64,000 nucleotides of DNA from Diaphorobacter ruginosibacter (GCF_014395975.1 NZ_CP060714.1:3410001-3474000); one strand, 5' to 3'. Positions 1-7,537 are shown, counted from the first letter of the stretch. Numbers and translations: made by a program. The notes: generated by a model from the letters alone, not told the origin.

Positions 1-474
1 GTTCACGCTCATCAGGCCCGTCATCGCTTGCACCGCGGCATCGTAGCCAGGCTGCCCACCGTAGGGACCATCGGCGCCGAAGCCGGAGATGCGGCAATGC
101 ACCAGCCGCGGAAAGCGCTTGCGGAGCTCATCGCCACCGAGCCCCCATTTTTCGAGCGTGCCGATCTTGAAGTTCTCGATGAGCACATCCGCATCTTCCA
201 GCAGGCGCAGCAACAACTCCTGCCCGAGCGGCTGCGTCACATCGATGGGCACATCGCGCTTGTTGCGGTTCACACCGATGAAGTAGCTCGCGGCATCCCC
301 CACGAACGGAGGGCCCCAGGCGCGGGTCTCGTCGCCCATCGGGGGCTCCACCTTGATCACATCCGCGCCATGATCGCCCAGGATCTGGCCGCAGAACGGC
401 CCCCCCAGCACGCGGCTCGCGTCGATCACGCGAATGCCCGCCAATGCGCCGGCCTTCATCTTTTCATTCTGCAT
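1..474 (-). CDS. CaiB/BaiF family (family III) CoA transferase, N-terminal part
   Basis: Family III CoA transferases move CoA between carboxylic acids in the cytoplasm. The 158 residues present start MQNEKMKAGALAG and carry typical family segments: GGPFCGQILGDHGADVIKVE (about 24-43), the NRNKRDV block (69-75) and the DVLIENFKIGTLEKWG block (about 96-111). The gene runs off the left edge of the window, so the catalytic Asp of the GDxxxG motif is not visible. The ATG overlaps the end of the upstream CoA-transferase subunit gene by 11 bp, so it is the third gene of a translationally coupled operon. The substrate cannot be told from the sequence. It is similar in layout to the complete homologue at 45427-46647. 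Confidence 0.9.
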   Translation of the reverse strand, partial: MQNEKMKAGALAGIRVIDASRVLGGPFCGQILGDHGADVIKVEPPMGDETRAWGPPFVGDAASYFIGVNRNKRDVPIDVTQPLGQELLLRLLEDADVLIENFKIGTLEKWGLGGDELRKRFPRLVHCRISGFGADGPYGGQPGYDAAVQAMTGLMSVN

Positions 475-1222
475 GTGCAGCTATCTCCTTGGTCAGTTGG
501 TGTGCGAAGTCCGGATAGGTCTCGCGAAGTTCATCGAGTACACGGCCCCGCAGCAGTGCCAGCGTGGCGGTATCGGGCGGTGGAGTCACACTCAGTTGCG
601 GGTCCACATCGAACGCAAAGCCGGTCGCGGACTTGATCTCGTCCAGCGTATGTCCCGGATGCATGTGCACCAGGCGAAAGCGTGCCTTGGACGGGTCGAA
701 CATGAACAGCGCCATGCCGGTCAGCAGGGCATAGGGCCCTCCCTTGCGATATACACCCGGTTCACTGGTGCCAGGTGCGCTGATGAAATCCACCTTGTCG
801 ACAAACACGCGCGGTGAGTGCTCTTCGCGAAACAGGATCACCTTTGGAATGGTGAAGTACAGATAGGCGGAGCCGAAGGAGCCGGGCCAGCGTACCTTGG
901 TCTCGGGATATTCGCCTGTGCCGACCAGGTTGATGTTGCCCTGTCCATCGATCTGGCCACCGCCGAGAAAGAAGGCGTCGATGCGCCCCTGCCCGGCGCA
1001 ATCGAACAGCTCCGCCGAACCGTTGGTGAACAGGTTGTGCTTGACCGACCCCAGAATCGACAGCCGCACGGCCGGCTCGTTGGCTGCTTCCTTCTGCGCA
1101 CGCAGCAACATGGCGGCGGCAGCGGGGATCGGGGAGGAGGCCCCCACCGCCACATGGCGCGCGCCATCGAGCAGCGAGGCGATCGTGACGATCAGGCGTT
1201 CACGCAAAGTCACTTCGTTCAT
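464..1222 (-). CDS. CoA-transferase subunit B (glutaconate/3-oxoadipate CoA-transferase type)
   Basis: 252-residue second subunit of a two-subunit family I CoA transferase. The start MNEVTLRERL was chosen because its ATG overlaps the stop of the preceding subunit A gene in an ATGA junction at 1219-1222; the open frame extends further upstream but that part lies inside subunit A. Visible family segments are VAVGASSPIPAAAAML near the N terminus and FFLGGGQIDGQGNINLVG in the middle. With subunit A and the CaiB-type gene downstream it forms an operon for activating or swapping CoA between organic acids, probably in catabolism of an aromatic or branched acid. The exact substrate is unknown. Confidence 0.88.
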   Translation of the reverse strand: MNEVTLRERLIVTIASLLDGARHVAVGASSPIPAAAAMLLRAQKEAANEPAVRLSILGSVKHNLFTNGSAELFDCAGQGRIDAFFLGGGQIDGQGNINLVGTGEYPETKVRWPGSFGSAYLYFTIPKVILFREEHSPRVFVDKVDFISAPGTSEPGVYRKGGPYALLTGMALFMFDPSKARFRLVHMHPGHTLDEIKSATGFAFDVDPQLSVTPPPDTATLALLRGRVLDELRETYPDFAHQLTKEIAAHAE

Positions 1223-2031
1223 GCATACACCTCTGCAATCCATTGCTGAAAGCCCTCTTCCGTCCTGGCCATCTGGGCATAGCGTTGCAACTGGGCAGTG
1301 TCCGGTGCGTACTCGCCCCACAGTCCGTACGGCCACGCCCCCTTCTCCGCCACGGCAATGCCATCGACGTAGATGGCGGGGAGCACGCCAGCCGCAGTCG
1401 TCTCGTCGTCCAGCAGCCGATGCTCCACGATGCGCTCCACGGTCACGAAGTTCCTGCGGCTGGCATAGGCCATGGCCGCCAGCTCACGCCTGCGGCCAAT
1501 CCAGACATTGCCTTCCCGATCGGCCATCGGTGCATGGAACACCGACACGTCGGGGTGCAGCGCCGGAATCGCGACCACGGGATCGGGCTCCTCCGAAAAC
1601 AGGTTCTGCATGACCCGCCAATCCTGGCGATGCCGCAGCACATCGGTGCCGATCAGTCCGCGCAAGGTGGTGAATGGCGAGCCCTTCTGCGCCGCCATCA
1701 GGCCTGCGTGGATCGCAGGGCAGGTACTGTCCTTCATGAGGATCGACCGATTGGCGATCGCGCGCATGAAGCAGGGCGCGCCGCCCGCCTCTCCCAGGCT
1801 GACCGCGCTGGTCTCCAGGCTGCGCACCAGCCCCGAGCCGATCAGGATGTCGAACGACAGCCCGGCCGTGGGAACGCCCACCAGATCCAGATCGCGCGGT
1901 GCACGTTGCAGCAGCGCGGGAACAATGGCCATGGGCACGCCCGCGTAATCGACGGGCATGGCAAGCCGGCAACCGTCGCTGATCTGCTCAGCGATGTCGC
2001 CGACCTTCATCAATGCCATGGTCTGTGGCAT
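1219..2031 (-). CDS. CoA-transferase subunit A (glutaconate/3-oxoadipate CoA-transferase type)
   Basis: 270-residue first subunit of the two-subunit CoA transferase. The start MPQTMALMKVGD is preceded by an AAGGAGA ribosome binding site seven bases upstream; a longer frame exists but has no comparable signal. The protein has the subunit A fold signature (DLVGVPTAGLSFDILIGSG, then HPDVSVFHAPMADREGNVW), where products of thiolate or acyl groups are bound. It is the promoter-proximal gene of the leftward operon and lies divergent from the thiamine-diphosphate enzyme at 2341. It works as a complex with the product of 464-1222. Confidence 0.88.
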   Translation of the reverse strand: MPQTMALMKVGDIAEQISDGCRLAMPVDYAGVPMAIVPALLQRAPRDLDLVGVPTAGLSFDILIGSGLVRSLETSAVSLGEAGGAPCFMRAIANRSILMKDSTCPAIHAGLMAAQKGSPFTTLRGLIGTDVLRHRQDWRVMQNLFSEEPDPVVAIPALHPDVSVFHAPMADREGNVWIGRRRELAAMAYASRRNFVTVERIVEHRLLDDETTAAGVLPAIYVDGIAVAEKGAWPYGLWGEYAPDTAQLQRYAQMARTEEGFQQWIAEVYA

Positions 2032-2254
2032 GTTGTCTCCTTCACCTTTGCTTTGAATGATTCGAGTTTCTCCATGAGAAACGTGCGGCATCCTCTTCAT
2101 CGAAGTGGGGTGGCGACGATGGAGAACGCCTGCATCAAGGTCGACACGTTACCAAGCCAGCGTTGAAAAAAAACTCAATTGAGGATGAATTACCGAAATT
2201 TCAGAATAAGTCACTCTGACCGAGCCTCAATCAACGAGCAGCGCGAGGAGCCCC
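2032..2254. promoter_or_regulatory. Divergent intergenic region between CoA-transferase operon and TPP-enzyme gene
   Basis: This AT-richer gap must hold the promoters of both divergent units. The only obvious operator-like feature is the perfect palindrome CTCAATTGAG at 2174-2183, preceded by a run of eight A residues. No regulator gene for this locus is in the window. Assigning -35 and -10 elements here would be guesswork. Confidence 0.35.
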
Positions 2255-2344
2255 ATGGACATGGAACGCCAGCAAGCGCAAGCGCTGGCACTGGCCCCAT
2301 TGGCCGCAGCCGCCTTCCACCCCATCAAGGAAACTGACAAATGA
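2255..2344 (+). CDS. Possible 29-residue leader peptide overlapping the TPP-enzyme start
   Basis: A short frame with an AGGAG ribosome binding site five bases before its ATG encodes MDMERQQAQALALAPLAAAA and nine more residues. Its TGA overlaps the ATG of the downstream thiamine-diphosphate enzyme (ATGA at 2341-2344), a classic arrangement for translational coupling. The peptide is rich in Ala, Gln and Leu and resembles nothing I recognise. It could be a coupling or attenuation leader, or chance: the downstream gene also has its own AAGGA eight bases before its start. Confidence 0.35.
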   Translation: MDMERQQAQALALAPLAAAAFHPIKETDK

Positions 2345-3882
2345 ACGGAGCCAAGAGTCTGGTTCAGACATTGCTCGCCGCAGGCATCGACACCTGTTTC
2401 GCCAATCCCGGAACCAGCGAGATGCATTTCGTCGCGGCGCTGGACCAGGTGCCCGGCATGAAGTGCGTGCTGGGCCTGCAGGAGAACGTGGTCACAGGCA
2501 TGGCCGATGGCTACTACCGGATGGCGCGCAAGCCTGCCTGCACCCTGCTCCACTGTGCGCCGGGCCTGGCCAACGGCATGGGCAACCTGCACAACGCACG
2601 CCGGGCGCGCAGCGGCATTGTCAACATCGTGGGTGATCAGGCGATCTACCACCGCCCCTTTGATGCCCCGCTGACGGGAGACACGGCGGGCATGGCCCAG
2701 ACGGTGTCGGCCTGGGTGCGCACCAGCAACAGTGCGGAAGAACTCGGCCGCGATGCCGTCGAGGCAGTGCGCGCAGCCTCGACCTATCCGGGCCAGATCG
2801 CCACGTTGATCCTGCCGGCCGACGTGTCCTGGCAGGAGGGAGGACAAGTCGGCACGCCGATGGCTGCGGCCCGGCCTTCGCCGCTGGACCCGGGCGCGGT
2901 GGACCGCGCGGCGAAGATCCTGCGCGACAGGGACGATGTCCTGCTGCTGATGGCAGGTCCGGCCGTGCTGGCTGAGGGCCAGAAACTCGCATGGCGCATT
3001 GCCCAGGCCACAGGTGCCAAGGTGATGGCGAGCTATGTGACATCACATCTGGCACGCGGTCAGGGCCGCATGCCACTGGAGCGCGTGCCCTATAGCATGG
3101 AAGCGGCCATTCAGGCACTCAAGCCATTTGGCCACATCATCCTGGTGAACGCCGCACCGCCCGTCGGCTTCTTCGGCTATCCCGACATGCCTTCCGTGCA
3201 GCATCGCAGCGATGCGGTGTTCCACACGCTCTCGCGCCCCGATCAGGACCCTGTCGAAGCATTGGCAGCACTGGCACACACGCTGGGAGCACCAGAGGCT
3301 TGCATCCCGAACCCCGGACCGCGCCCCGAGGCCGTGCGCGGCACGCCCTCTCCGGAAGGCCTGGCACAGACGCTCGCCGCCCTGATGCCCGAGAACTCCA
3401 TCATTTCCGACGAGAGCATCTCCTACGGGCGAGGCTTCTACAAGTTCACACATGCCGCGCCGGCTCACGACTGGCTGCATCTTGCCGGCGGTGCGATTGG
3501 CGACGGCATGCCCGTGGCGACCGGTGCAGCACTGGGTGCGGGCAAGCAGCGCCGCGTGATCAACCTGCAGGCGGATGGATCGGCCATGTACTCGCTGCAA
3601 TCCCTGTGGACACAGGCGCGCGAGCAATTGCCTGTGACAACCATCATCCTCAACAACAGCAAGTACAACATCCTCATTGGCGAATACGCCAACGTCGGCG
3701 CAACTCCCGGAGATACAGCAATGAGCATGCTGGACCTGGGTAACCCCTCGCTGGACTGGGTCCGACTGGCAAACGGCATGGGGGTCGAAGCAGCACGCGC
3801 CACCACGCTCGATACCTGCGCCGATCTTATGGCAAGCAGCTTCGGAAGACCGGCACCGTTCCTCATTGAATTGATGATCTGA
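2341..3882 (+). CDS. Thiamine-diphosphate-dependent enzyme (acetolactate synthase / benzoylformate decarboxylase-like)
   Basis: 513-residue cytoplasmic enzyme of the ThDP superfamily. The N-terminal Pyr domain has FANPGTSEMHFVAAL and the glutamate that activates ThDP in GLQENVVTGMADGY (about residue 50). The C-terminal PP domain has the cofactor metal motif NLQADGSAMYSLQSLWTQ followed about 30 residues on by LNNSKYNIL. The family decarboxylates 2-oxo acids and either releases an aldehyde or ligates it to another acceptor. Length and the absence of a regulatory subunit gene argue against a true biosynthetic acetolactate synthase; a catabolic 2-oxoacid decarboxylase is equally likely. It is divergent from a CoA-transferase operon, suggesting a shared carboxylic-acid pathway. 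Confidence 0.85.
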   Translation: MNGAKSLVQTLLAAGIDTCFANPGTSEMHFVAALDQVPGMKCVLGLQENVVTGMADGYYRMARKPACTLLHCAPGLANGMGNLHNARRARSGIVNIVGDQAIYHRPFDAPLTGDTAGMAQTVSAWVRTSNSAEELGRDAVEAVRAASTYPGQIATLILPADVSWQEGGQVGTPMAAARPSPLDPGAVDRAAKILRDRDDVLLLMAGPAVLAEGQKLAWRIAQATGAKVMASYVTSHLARGQGRMPLERVPYSMEAAIQALKPFGHIILVNAAPPVGFFGYPDMPSVQHRSDAVFHTLSRPDQDPVEALAALAHTLGAPEACIPNPGPRPEAVRGTPSPEGLAQTLAALMPENSIISDESISYGRGFYKFTHAAPAHDWLHLAGGAIGDGMPVATGAALGAGKQRRVINLQADGSAMYSLQSLWTQAREQLPVTTIILNNSKYNILIGEYANVGATPGDTAMSMLDLGNPSLDWVRLANGMGVEAARATTLDTCADLMASSFGRPAPFLIELMI

Positions 3883-4058
3883 GTTGCGCGGTGATCAGCG
3901 GTTGTTAACGGCGCCAAGAGCACGGTGAACAGAGACAAGCGGTGGCGGATTGCAGGTTGGGCTAGTGGTTTGGTAGTACCGCTCGAGGAACCGCTTCTGT
4001 GTGCGGCCACAGGCTCTTGTCGACCCAAAGCGGAAACAGCGAACTGCCGATAGCCGAC

Positions 4059-4116
4059 GTTCAACGCCGGAAATCAGCGGCGCCGGTACGGCGTCCGCTG
4101 GATTGATTTGTTAGGC
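4059..4116 (-). mobile_element. attC: Integron attC recombination site
   Basis: Read on the minus strand the site begins with the R'' core GCCTAAC and ends with the R' core GTTGAAC, matching RYYYAAC and GTTRRRY. Between them is an imperfect inverted repeat: CAGCGGACGCCG, a three-base loop TAC, then CGGCGCCGCTG. One unpaired A in the left arm is the extrahelical base typical of attC sites. Flanking AAAT and ATTT extend the pairing. The stop codon TAA of the gene at 4111-4332 lies inside the R'' core, as is usual for cassette genes. No integrase gene or second clear attC is present, so this is a lone cassette end. Confidence 0.85.
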
Positions 4117-4332
4117 GCGTTCGGTGGCGCGCCATTTGGCTGTATATGGAAGCACGAACAGGTACAAGCCAGAAAACAACTGAAGAAAGAGAGGTGGTAG
4201 CGGCGAGTAGGTCAGCCACGCTGGAGGCTCGCCCGATGTCACCGCCCTATACGCGAAATTGGCGATGACGGTGAGCGTGAAAACGATGGATAGCCACCGG
4301 TGGCTGTGTCGCATCCAAAGGCTCCAGTTCAT
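4111..4332 (-). CDS. Small two-helix membrane protein, last gene of the attC cassette
   Basis: 73-residue protein with two hydrophobic segments (about residues 12-28 and 46-62) separated by a Pro-rich loop (GEPPAWLTYSPLPPLF); an inner-membrane location is likely. Its ATG overlaps the stop of the VOC gene (ATGA at 4329-4332) and its own stop lies in the attC core, so it is the distal gene of the cassette. Small proteins of this type starting with a HRWLSIVF segment are common next to VOC or stress genes, but I know of no function for them. Confidence 0.75.
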   Translation of the reverse strand: MNWSLWMRHSHRWLSIVFTLTVIANFAYRAVTSGEPPAWLTYSPLPPLFLQLFSGLYLFVLPYTAKWRATERA

Positions 4333-4760
4333 TTCGACTCTTGCGACTCAGACTTTGGCTTAGCTTCGATCATCTTCCATCCGTTGCCGGACGGATCACG
4401 AAAGCCTGCGTCCACGGCGCCGTAACGATCTACGGGCTCCTGTATGAACTCGACGCCATACGCGCTCAGCCGTTCGTAGGCGGCGCGGCAGTCATCGACC
4501 ACGAGTACCAGCGGCGGCATGGCGCCCTTGGCGACGACCTCACTCAGGGTCTGTGTGGTCGCCGCGTCATGTATGGGTGGCCCCGGCTTGAACAAGCCGA
4601 GTTGGAATGAGGGTTGTTCCGGGTGCTGGACCGTCAGCCAGCGATAGTTGCCATTGCGAACGTCTGTGTGAACACGAAAACCCAGTTTCTCGACGTAGAA
4701 CGCAAGCGCCTCGTCTTGGTCCCGAACGTACAAACCGACCACATTTATACCTTGAGTCAT
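4329..4760 (-). CDS. VOC superfamily (glyoxalase/bleomycin-resistance fold) protein
   Basis: 143-residue cytoplasmic protein with two beta-alpha-beta-beta-beta modules. The first holds VVGLYVRDQDEALAFYVEKL and the second VLVVDDCRAAYERLSAYGVE and FRDPSGNGWKMIE, where the Asp-Pro-x-Gly-Asn-x-Trp ending is typical of VOC proteins. Members are metal-dependent lyases, dioxygenases or antibiotic-sequestering proteins; the substrate here is unknown. The start overlaps the AraC gene stop (ATGA), placing it in the middle of a three-gene coupled unit ending in attC. Confidence 0.85.
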   Translation of the reverse strand: MTQGINVVGLYVRDQDEALAFYVEKLGFRVHTDVRNGNYRWLTVQHPEQPSFQLGLFKPGPPIHDAATTQTLSEVVAKGAMPPLVLVVDDCRAAYERLSAYGVEFIQEPVDRYGAVDAGFRDPSGNGWKMIEAKPKSESQESK

Positions 4761-5233
4761 ATAGCCTCCGTTGATTGAGGCTCGATTCTCTCAACTCGCT
4801 TCTCCCGTCGCTTCTCCGAAACTGCGATCTTGAGGTCTGGACGGTGGGCGGCGCGCACCACGCACTCAGGTACAGGCTCTCGCCCGTGCAGTACAGATCG
4901 CTCGCGTGCTCGGAGATTTCCGGGGGTTTCGCCAGTGATGTCGTGAAAGATGCGCCCAAAGGTGCCAAGGCTCTTCCAGCCAGTCTGGAATGCAACCTCC
5001 GTAATGGATAGATCGGAGTCACAGAGCAGCGCAATGGCTCGCTCAATACGGCGTGTGAGTAGGTAACGGTGCGGAGGGACGCCGAAAGCGTCTTTGAACG
5101 AGCGCGCGAAGTGTGCCTCCGAAACGGCACTCACTTGCGCCAAACGATGAACAGGCCATTCCTCATGGGACGCGCCATCCATCCGATCTTTCGCTCGCAG
5201 CAACCGTCGCAATAGTTCGGGACTCTGAGTCAT
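4757..5233 (-). CDS. AraC-family transcriptional regulator (stand-alone HTH domain)
   Basis: 158 residues, made up almost entirely of the AraC double helix-turn-helix (about 20-110): HRLAQVSAVSEAHFARSFKD for the first HTH and SITEVAFQTGWKSLGTFGRI for the second, closing with GETPGNLRAR. There is no recognisable ligand-binding domain, and the last 45 residues are basic and without family resemblance. It is the first gene of the attC-bounded unit and probably controls itself and the VOC gene. Just upstream on the minus strand is TATAACAAGTGAGGCGC, which looks like the edge of another attC but lacks the rest. Confidence 0.85.
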   Translation of the reverse strand: MTQSPELLRRLLRAKDRMDGASHEEWPVHRLAQVSAVSEAHFARSFKDAFGVPPHRYLLTRRIERAIALLCDSDLSITEVAFQTGWKSLGTFGRIFHDITGETPGNLRARERSVLHGREPVPECVVRAAHRPDLKIAVSEKRREKRVERIEPQSTEAI

Positions 5234-5729
5234 GCGTCATCGCGCCTCACTTGTTATAGAGCGCAGTGTAAGCGCCCTATCACATTGAATGCGCCCTATC
5301 ACTGGGCGGGCAAAGTTTCGTAAGTCGTGGAATTTACAAGAATTTTTCATTTCCACGCGGTTTATCAGGGGCGCTAAAAATCCTGTGAAGTAGCGCAGTC
5401 GTAACAAGCAAGCCCCAAGCACACTCAAACAGTTGATTCAGGCACAACGCAATCTACCGCCACAGCGAGTGCCCGTTTTGGCCGGTGGTACGACCGGCCG
5501 CTCCTGGCCGAGAGTTCCATTTTGTAGCCTCCCCCGATAGCAGTCCTTCAAGCCACCTGCCGCTCACAAGCCGAAGGTGGCTGCGGTTTCGCCTCTCGAA
5601 CTCAGGTCACCGGCCACACCTGCCCTTCACCTCAGCTTTGAGCCGCCTATTCAACTAGCCAACAAAAGGCTGCCAACGAACCAGCAGCCTTTTTGATTTC
5701 ATTGGCAATCTGTCGATTGCTCAAGCGAT
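5234..5729. other. Intergenic region with hairpins, no gene
   Basis: No convincing coding frame is visible. The stretch next to the AraC gene has the near-repeat GCGCCCTATCAC / GCGCCCTATCACTGGGC, a possible operator. Further on are two hairpins: GGCCGGT/ACCGGCC around 5489-5508 and AGCCACCT/AGGTGGCT at 5551-5582. The region probably contains debris from cassette insertion, plus the terminator listed separately. Confidence 0.5.
5664..5694 (-). terminator. Rho-independent terminator after the CMD-family gene
   Basis: Stem AAAAGGCTGC / GCAGCCTTTT with a ten-base loop. The A and T runs at both ends make it usable in both directions, but it sits 36 bp beyond the stop of the leftward gene at 5730, whose transcript it most likely ends. 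Confidence 0.8.
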
Positions 5730-6209
5730 TCAATTCAACCCAGCCTTCTCCAATCCGAACATCTGATCCTTCGAGCCCGGCGGGTTGCGGAAAGCAACAT
5801 TGAGGCGGTTCCAGCCGTTGATGGCAACAACGCGGAAGGTGAGTTCGGAGAGTTCGGTTTCATTGAAGTGCTCGCTAGCGGCGGCATAGAGTTCATCCGA
5901 GACACCTTCGCGTTCGATCTTCGTCAGGGCTTCGGTCCAGGCCAGGGCCATGCGCTCCTTCGGCGTGAACAGATGGGACTCAGGCCAGATCGCAAGGTGG
6001 TGCAGGCGCAGTTCACGTTCGCCATGAAGTTTGGCCTGCTTGACGTGCATGTCGAGGCAGAAGGCGCAACCGTTCAGTTGCGAAGCACGAATATCGACGA
6101 GCAGGGCGAGGGTCGCATCCAGCTTGCCGGCCATGCCGAAAGCAGCATACTTCTTGAACAGGTCGGGCGAGATGTGCATGTAGTCAAGGCGCGGTGAATT
6201 TGCAGTCAT
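5730..6209 (-). CDS. Carboxymuconolactone decarboxylase / AhpD-like protein, ECF41 partner
   Basis: 159-residue cytoplasmic protein of the CMD/AhpD fold. The redox motif CAFCLDMH (CxxC followed by His, about residues 50-57) is complete, which favours an alkylhydroperoxidase-type peroxidase or thiol-disulfide role over a decarboxylase. I chose the second of two in-frame ATGs (6209, MTANSPRLDYM) because GAGGA lies seven bases before it but only one base before the ATG at 6215. An exact ECF41-type promoter lies at 6270-6296, and the ECF41 sigma factor gene is immediately upstream, so the gene is very likely a direct target of that sigma factor. Confidence 0.88.
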   Translation of the reverse strand: MTANSPRLDYMHISPDLFKKYAAFGMAGKLDATLALLVDIRASQLNGCAFCLDMHVKQAKLHGERELRLHHLAIWPESHLFTPKERMALAWTEALTKIEREGVSDELYAAASEHFNETELSELTFRVVAINGWNRLNVAFRNPPGSKDQMFGLEKAGLN

Positions 6210-6269
6210 GGTCATTTCCTCAGGTTGGGTTGGCGTATCGGATTCGCAGAAAGCGCGATACATGAACAA

Positions 6270-6296
6270 GACGACATAGCCTGGTGCCTTGTGACA
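6270..6296 (-). promoter_or_regulatory. ECF41-type promoter of the CMD-family gene
   Basis: On the minus strand TGTCACA (6290-6296) is followed by exactly 16 bases and then CGTC (6270-6273). This equals the TGTCACA-N16-CGTC consensus I recall for ECF41 sigma factors. It sits 61 bp before the gene start, in the 103-bp gap after the sigma factor gene. Confidence 0.85.
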
Positions 6297-6312
6297 TGCG
6301 CACCCCATTTTT

Positions 6313-7260
6313 CTAGTCTTTCGCCGCCAGCTTCTGCACGACCCCGACCAGCTTGTCCGGGTTGCGCTGTATGTAGAGTGCGCCGATACATCCTCCTGCA
6401 TCGGCGGCAGGGGCCAGGGCGATGGTCTGCACCAGTGCGCCGTGATGGCGATCATCCAAGATCAGACAGCCGGGCAGGCCATTGACCACGGTCGGAACAA
6501 TGCGCCAGCCACTATTGCCGTCCAGCCGTGCCCAGCCGATCAGGGCCTTGGCAATGCCGACATTGCCGCGCAGCGGTCTGGTGATGGCGCTGACCTTGCC
6601 GCCGCCATCGGCCAGCATCACCGCATCCTCGGCCAGTATCTGCGCCAATGCATTGACGTCCTGGGTGCGTATGGCTTCCGCAAAGGCGGTAGCCAGGCGT
6701 TGACGCTCCTCTTCGGCGACCTCGCGGCGTGCATAGTCGGCCTTGACGTTGCGGCGCGCGCGGCTGACCAGCTGGCGGCAGGCATCGGTATGGCGGTCGA
6801 GATGGCGGCCGATCTCGTCGTACTCCAGATCGAACACGTCGTGCAACAGGAAGGCTGCACGCTCCAGGGGTGACAGGCGTTCCAATGCCAACATGAAGGC
6901 CACCGATACGTCCTGAGCGAACTCCGCCTGCCGTTCGGGACTTGGCGCCCAGCCAAACAGGACCTCATCCTCCAGCAGAGGCTCGGGCAGCCAGGTGCCG
7001 ACATACTGCTCGCGTCGAGCCGCCGCCGATCCCAGTTTGTCAAGGCACAGATTGGTCGCGAGACGTGACAGGTAGGCGCCCGGGTCATCAATGGCGCTTT
7101 CATCCACCTCGACCCAGCGCAGCCACGTGTCCTGAACGATGTCCTCGGCCTCAGCACGCGAACCGAGCATGCGATACGCCAGCGCCCGCAGCCTGCGCGC
7201 GTGTTCGGCGTCATAACGGCGTGCGCGTTCGTCGGGTGAGAAGGAATTTTTCTGGATCAT
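6313..7260 (-). CDS. ECF41-group RNA polymerase sigma factor with fused SnoaL-like domain (SigJ type)
   Basis: 315 residues. Region sigma2 (about 12-80) has RALAYRMLGSRAEAEDIVQD, and sigma4 (about 125-180) has LSPLERAAFLLHDVFDLEYD. The C-terminal third is a SnoaL/NTF2-like extension that in this group controls the sigma factor in cis, replacing an anti-sigma factor. The three ECF41 hallmarks are all present: WLPEP in the linker, DGGGK in the extension and NPDKL near the end. Start MIQKNSF has AGGAGA eight bases upstream. The gene lies beside a CMD-family gene, the usual ECF41 target class, and has its own ECF41-type promoter, implying autoregulation. The activating signal is unknown. Confidence 0.93.
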   Translation of the reverse strand: MIQKNSFSPDERARRYDAEHARRLRALAYRMLGSRAEAEDIVQDTWLRWVEVDESAIDDPGAYLSRLATNLCLDKLGSAAARREQYVGTWLPEPLLEDEVLFGWAPSPERQAEFAQDVSVAFMLALERLSPLERAAFLLHDVFDLEYDEIGRHLDRHTDACRQLVSRARRNVKADYARREVAEEERQRLATAFAEAIRTQDVNALAQILAEDAVMLADGGGKVSAITRPLRGNVGIAKALIGWARLDGNSGWRIVPTVVNGLPGCLILDDRHHGALVQTIALAPAADAGGCIGALYIQRNPDKLVGVVQKLAAKD

Positions 7261-7303
7261 GGATGTGGTCTCCTGCCTCGCACCAACCGGTGCGCGCAAG
7301 TAT

Positions 7304-7330
7304 GACGAAATAGTCGCCATGGATGTGACA
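7304..7330 (-). promoter_or_regulatory. ECF41-type autoregulatory promoter of the sigma factor gene
   Basis: Minus-strand TGTCACA (7324-7330), 16 bases, then CGTC (7304-7307), identical in layout to the promoter of the neighbouring CMD gene. It lies 44 bp upstream of the sigma factor start. The 16-base spacers of the two promoters share no similarity, so the match is not due to duplication. Confidence 0.85.
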
Positions 7331-7436
7331 TGACCAGCCGGCACCTTGAGGCCGACTTGACTGAAAAGTCAGCATCCGTTCCCGGAAGACCGCAACCGGG
7401 CGCTTCGGGCGACCTATCTTCGCCTAGCCACAATCT

Positions 7437-7517
7437 GATGTACAAAATTCAATTTACCGATAAACAAAAACCCTATTGATTGCACATCAGACACCCTTTA
7501 CATTTGTGCAATCAATA
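7437..7517 (+). promoter_or_regulatory. Promoter/operator of the hydantoinase operon with 13-bp inverted repeat
   Basis: A sigma70-like promoter TTGATT (7476-7481), 17 bp, TACATT (7499-7504) overlaps a perfect inverted repeat: TATTGATTGCACA at 7474-7486 and TGTGCAATCAATA at 7505-7517. The arms therefore cover the -35 and follow the -10. A further element GATGTACAAAAT lies at 7437-7448 and recurs at 12235-12246 before the transporter gene. The divergent-looking GntR regulator at 11345 is the obvious candidate to bind one of these elements. Confidence 0.65.
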
Positions 7518-7537
7518 GATCACTGAACGGGAAAGAG

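Noticed and set aside
5240..5290. Second attC upstream of the AraC gene
   Set aside because: TATAACAAGTGAGGCGC resembles one arm, but no matching second core or stem follows, so the evidence is not enough.
5237..5428. Small leftward frame before the AraC gene
   Set aside because: Its composition is not protein-like and it covers the AraC promoter.
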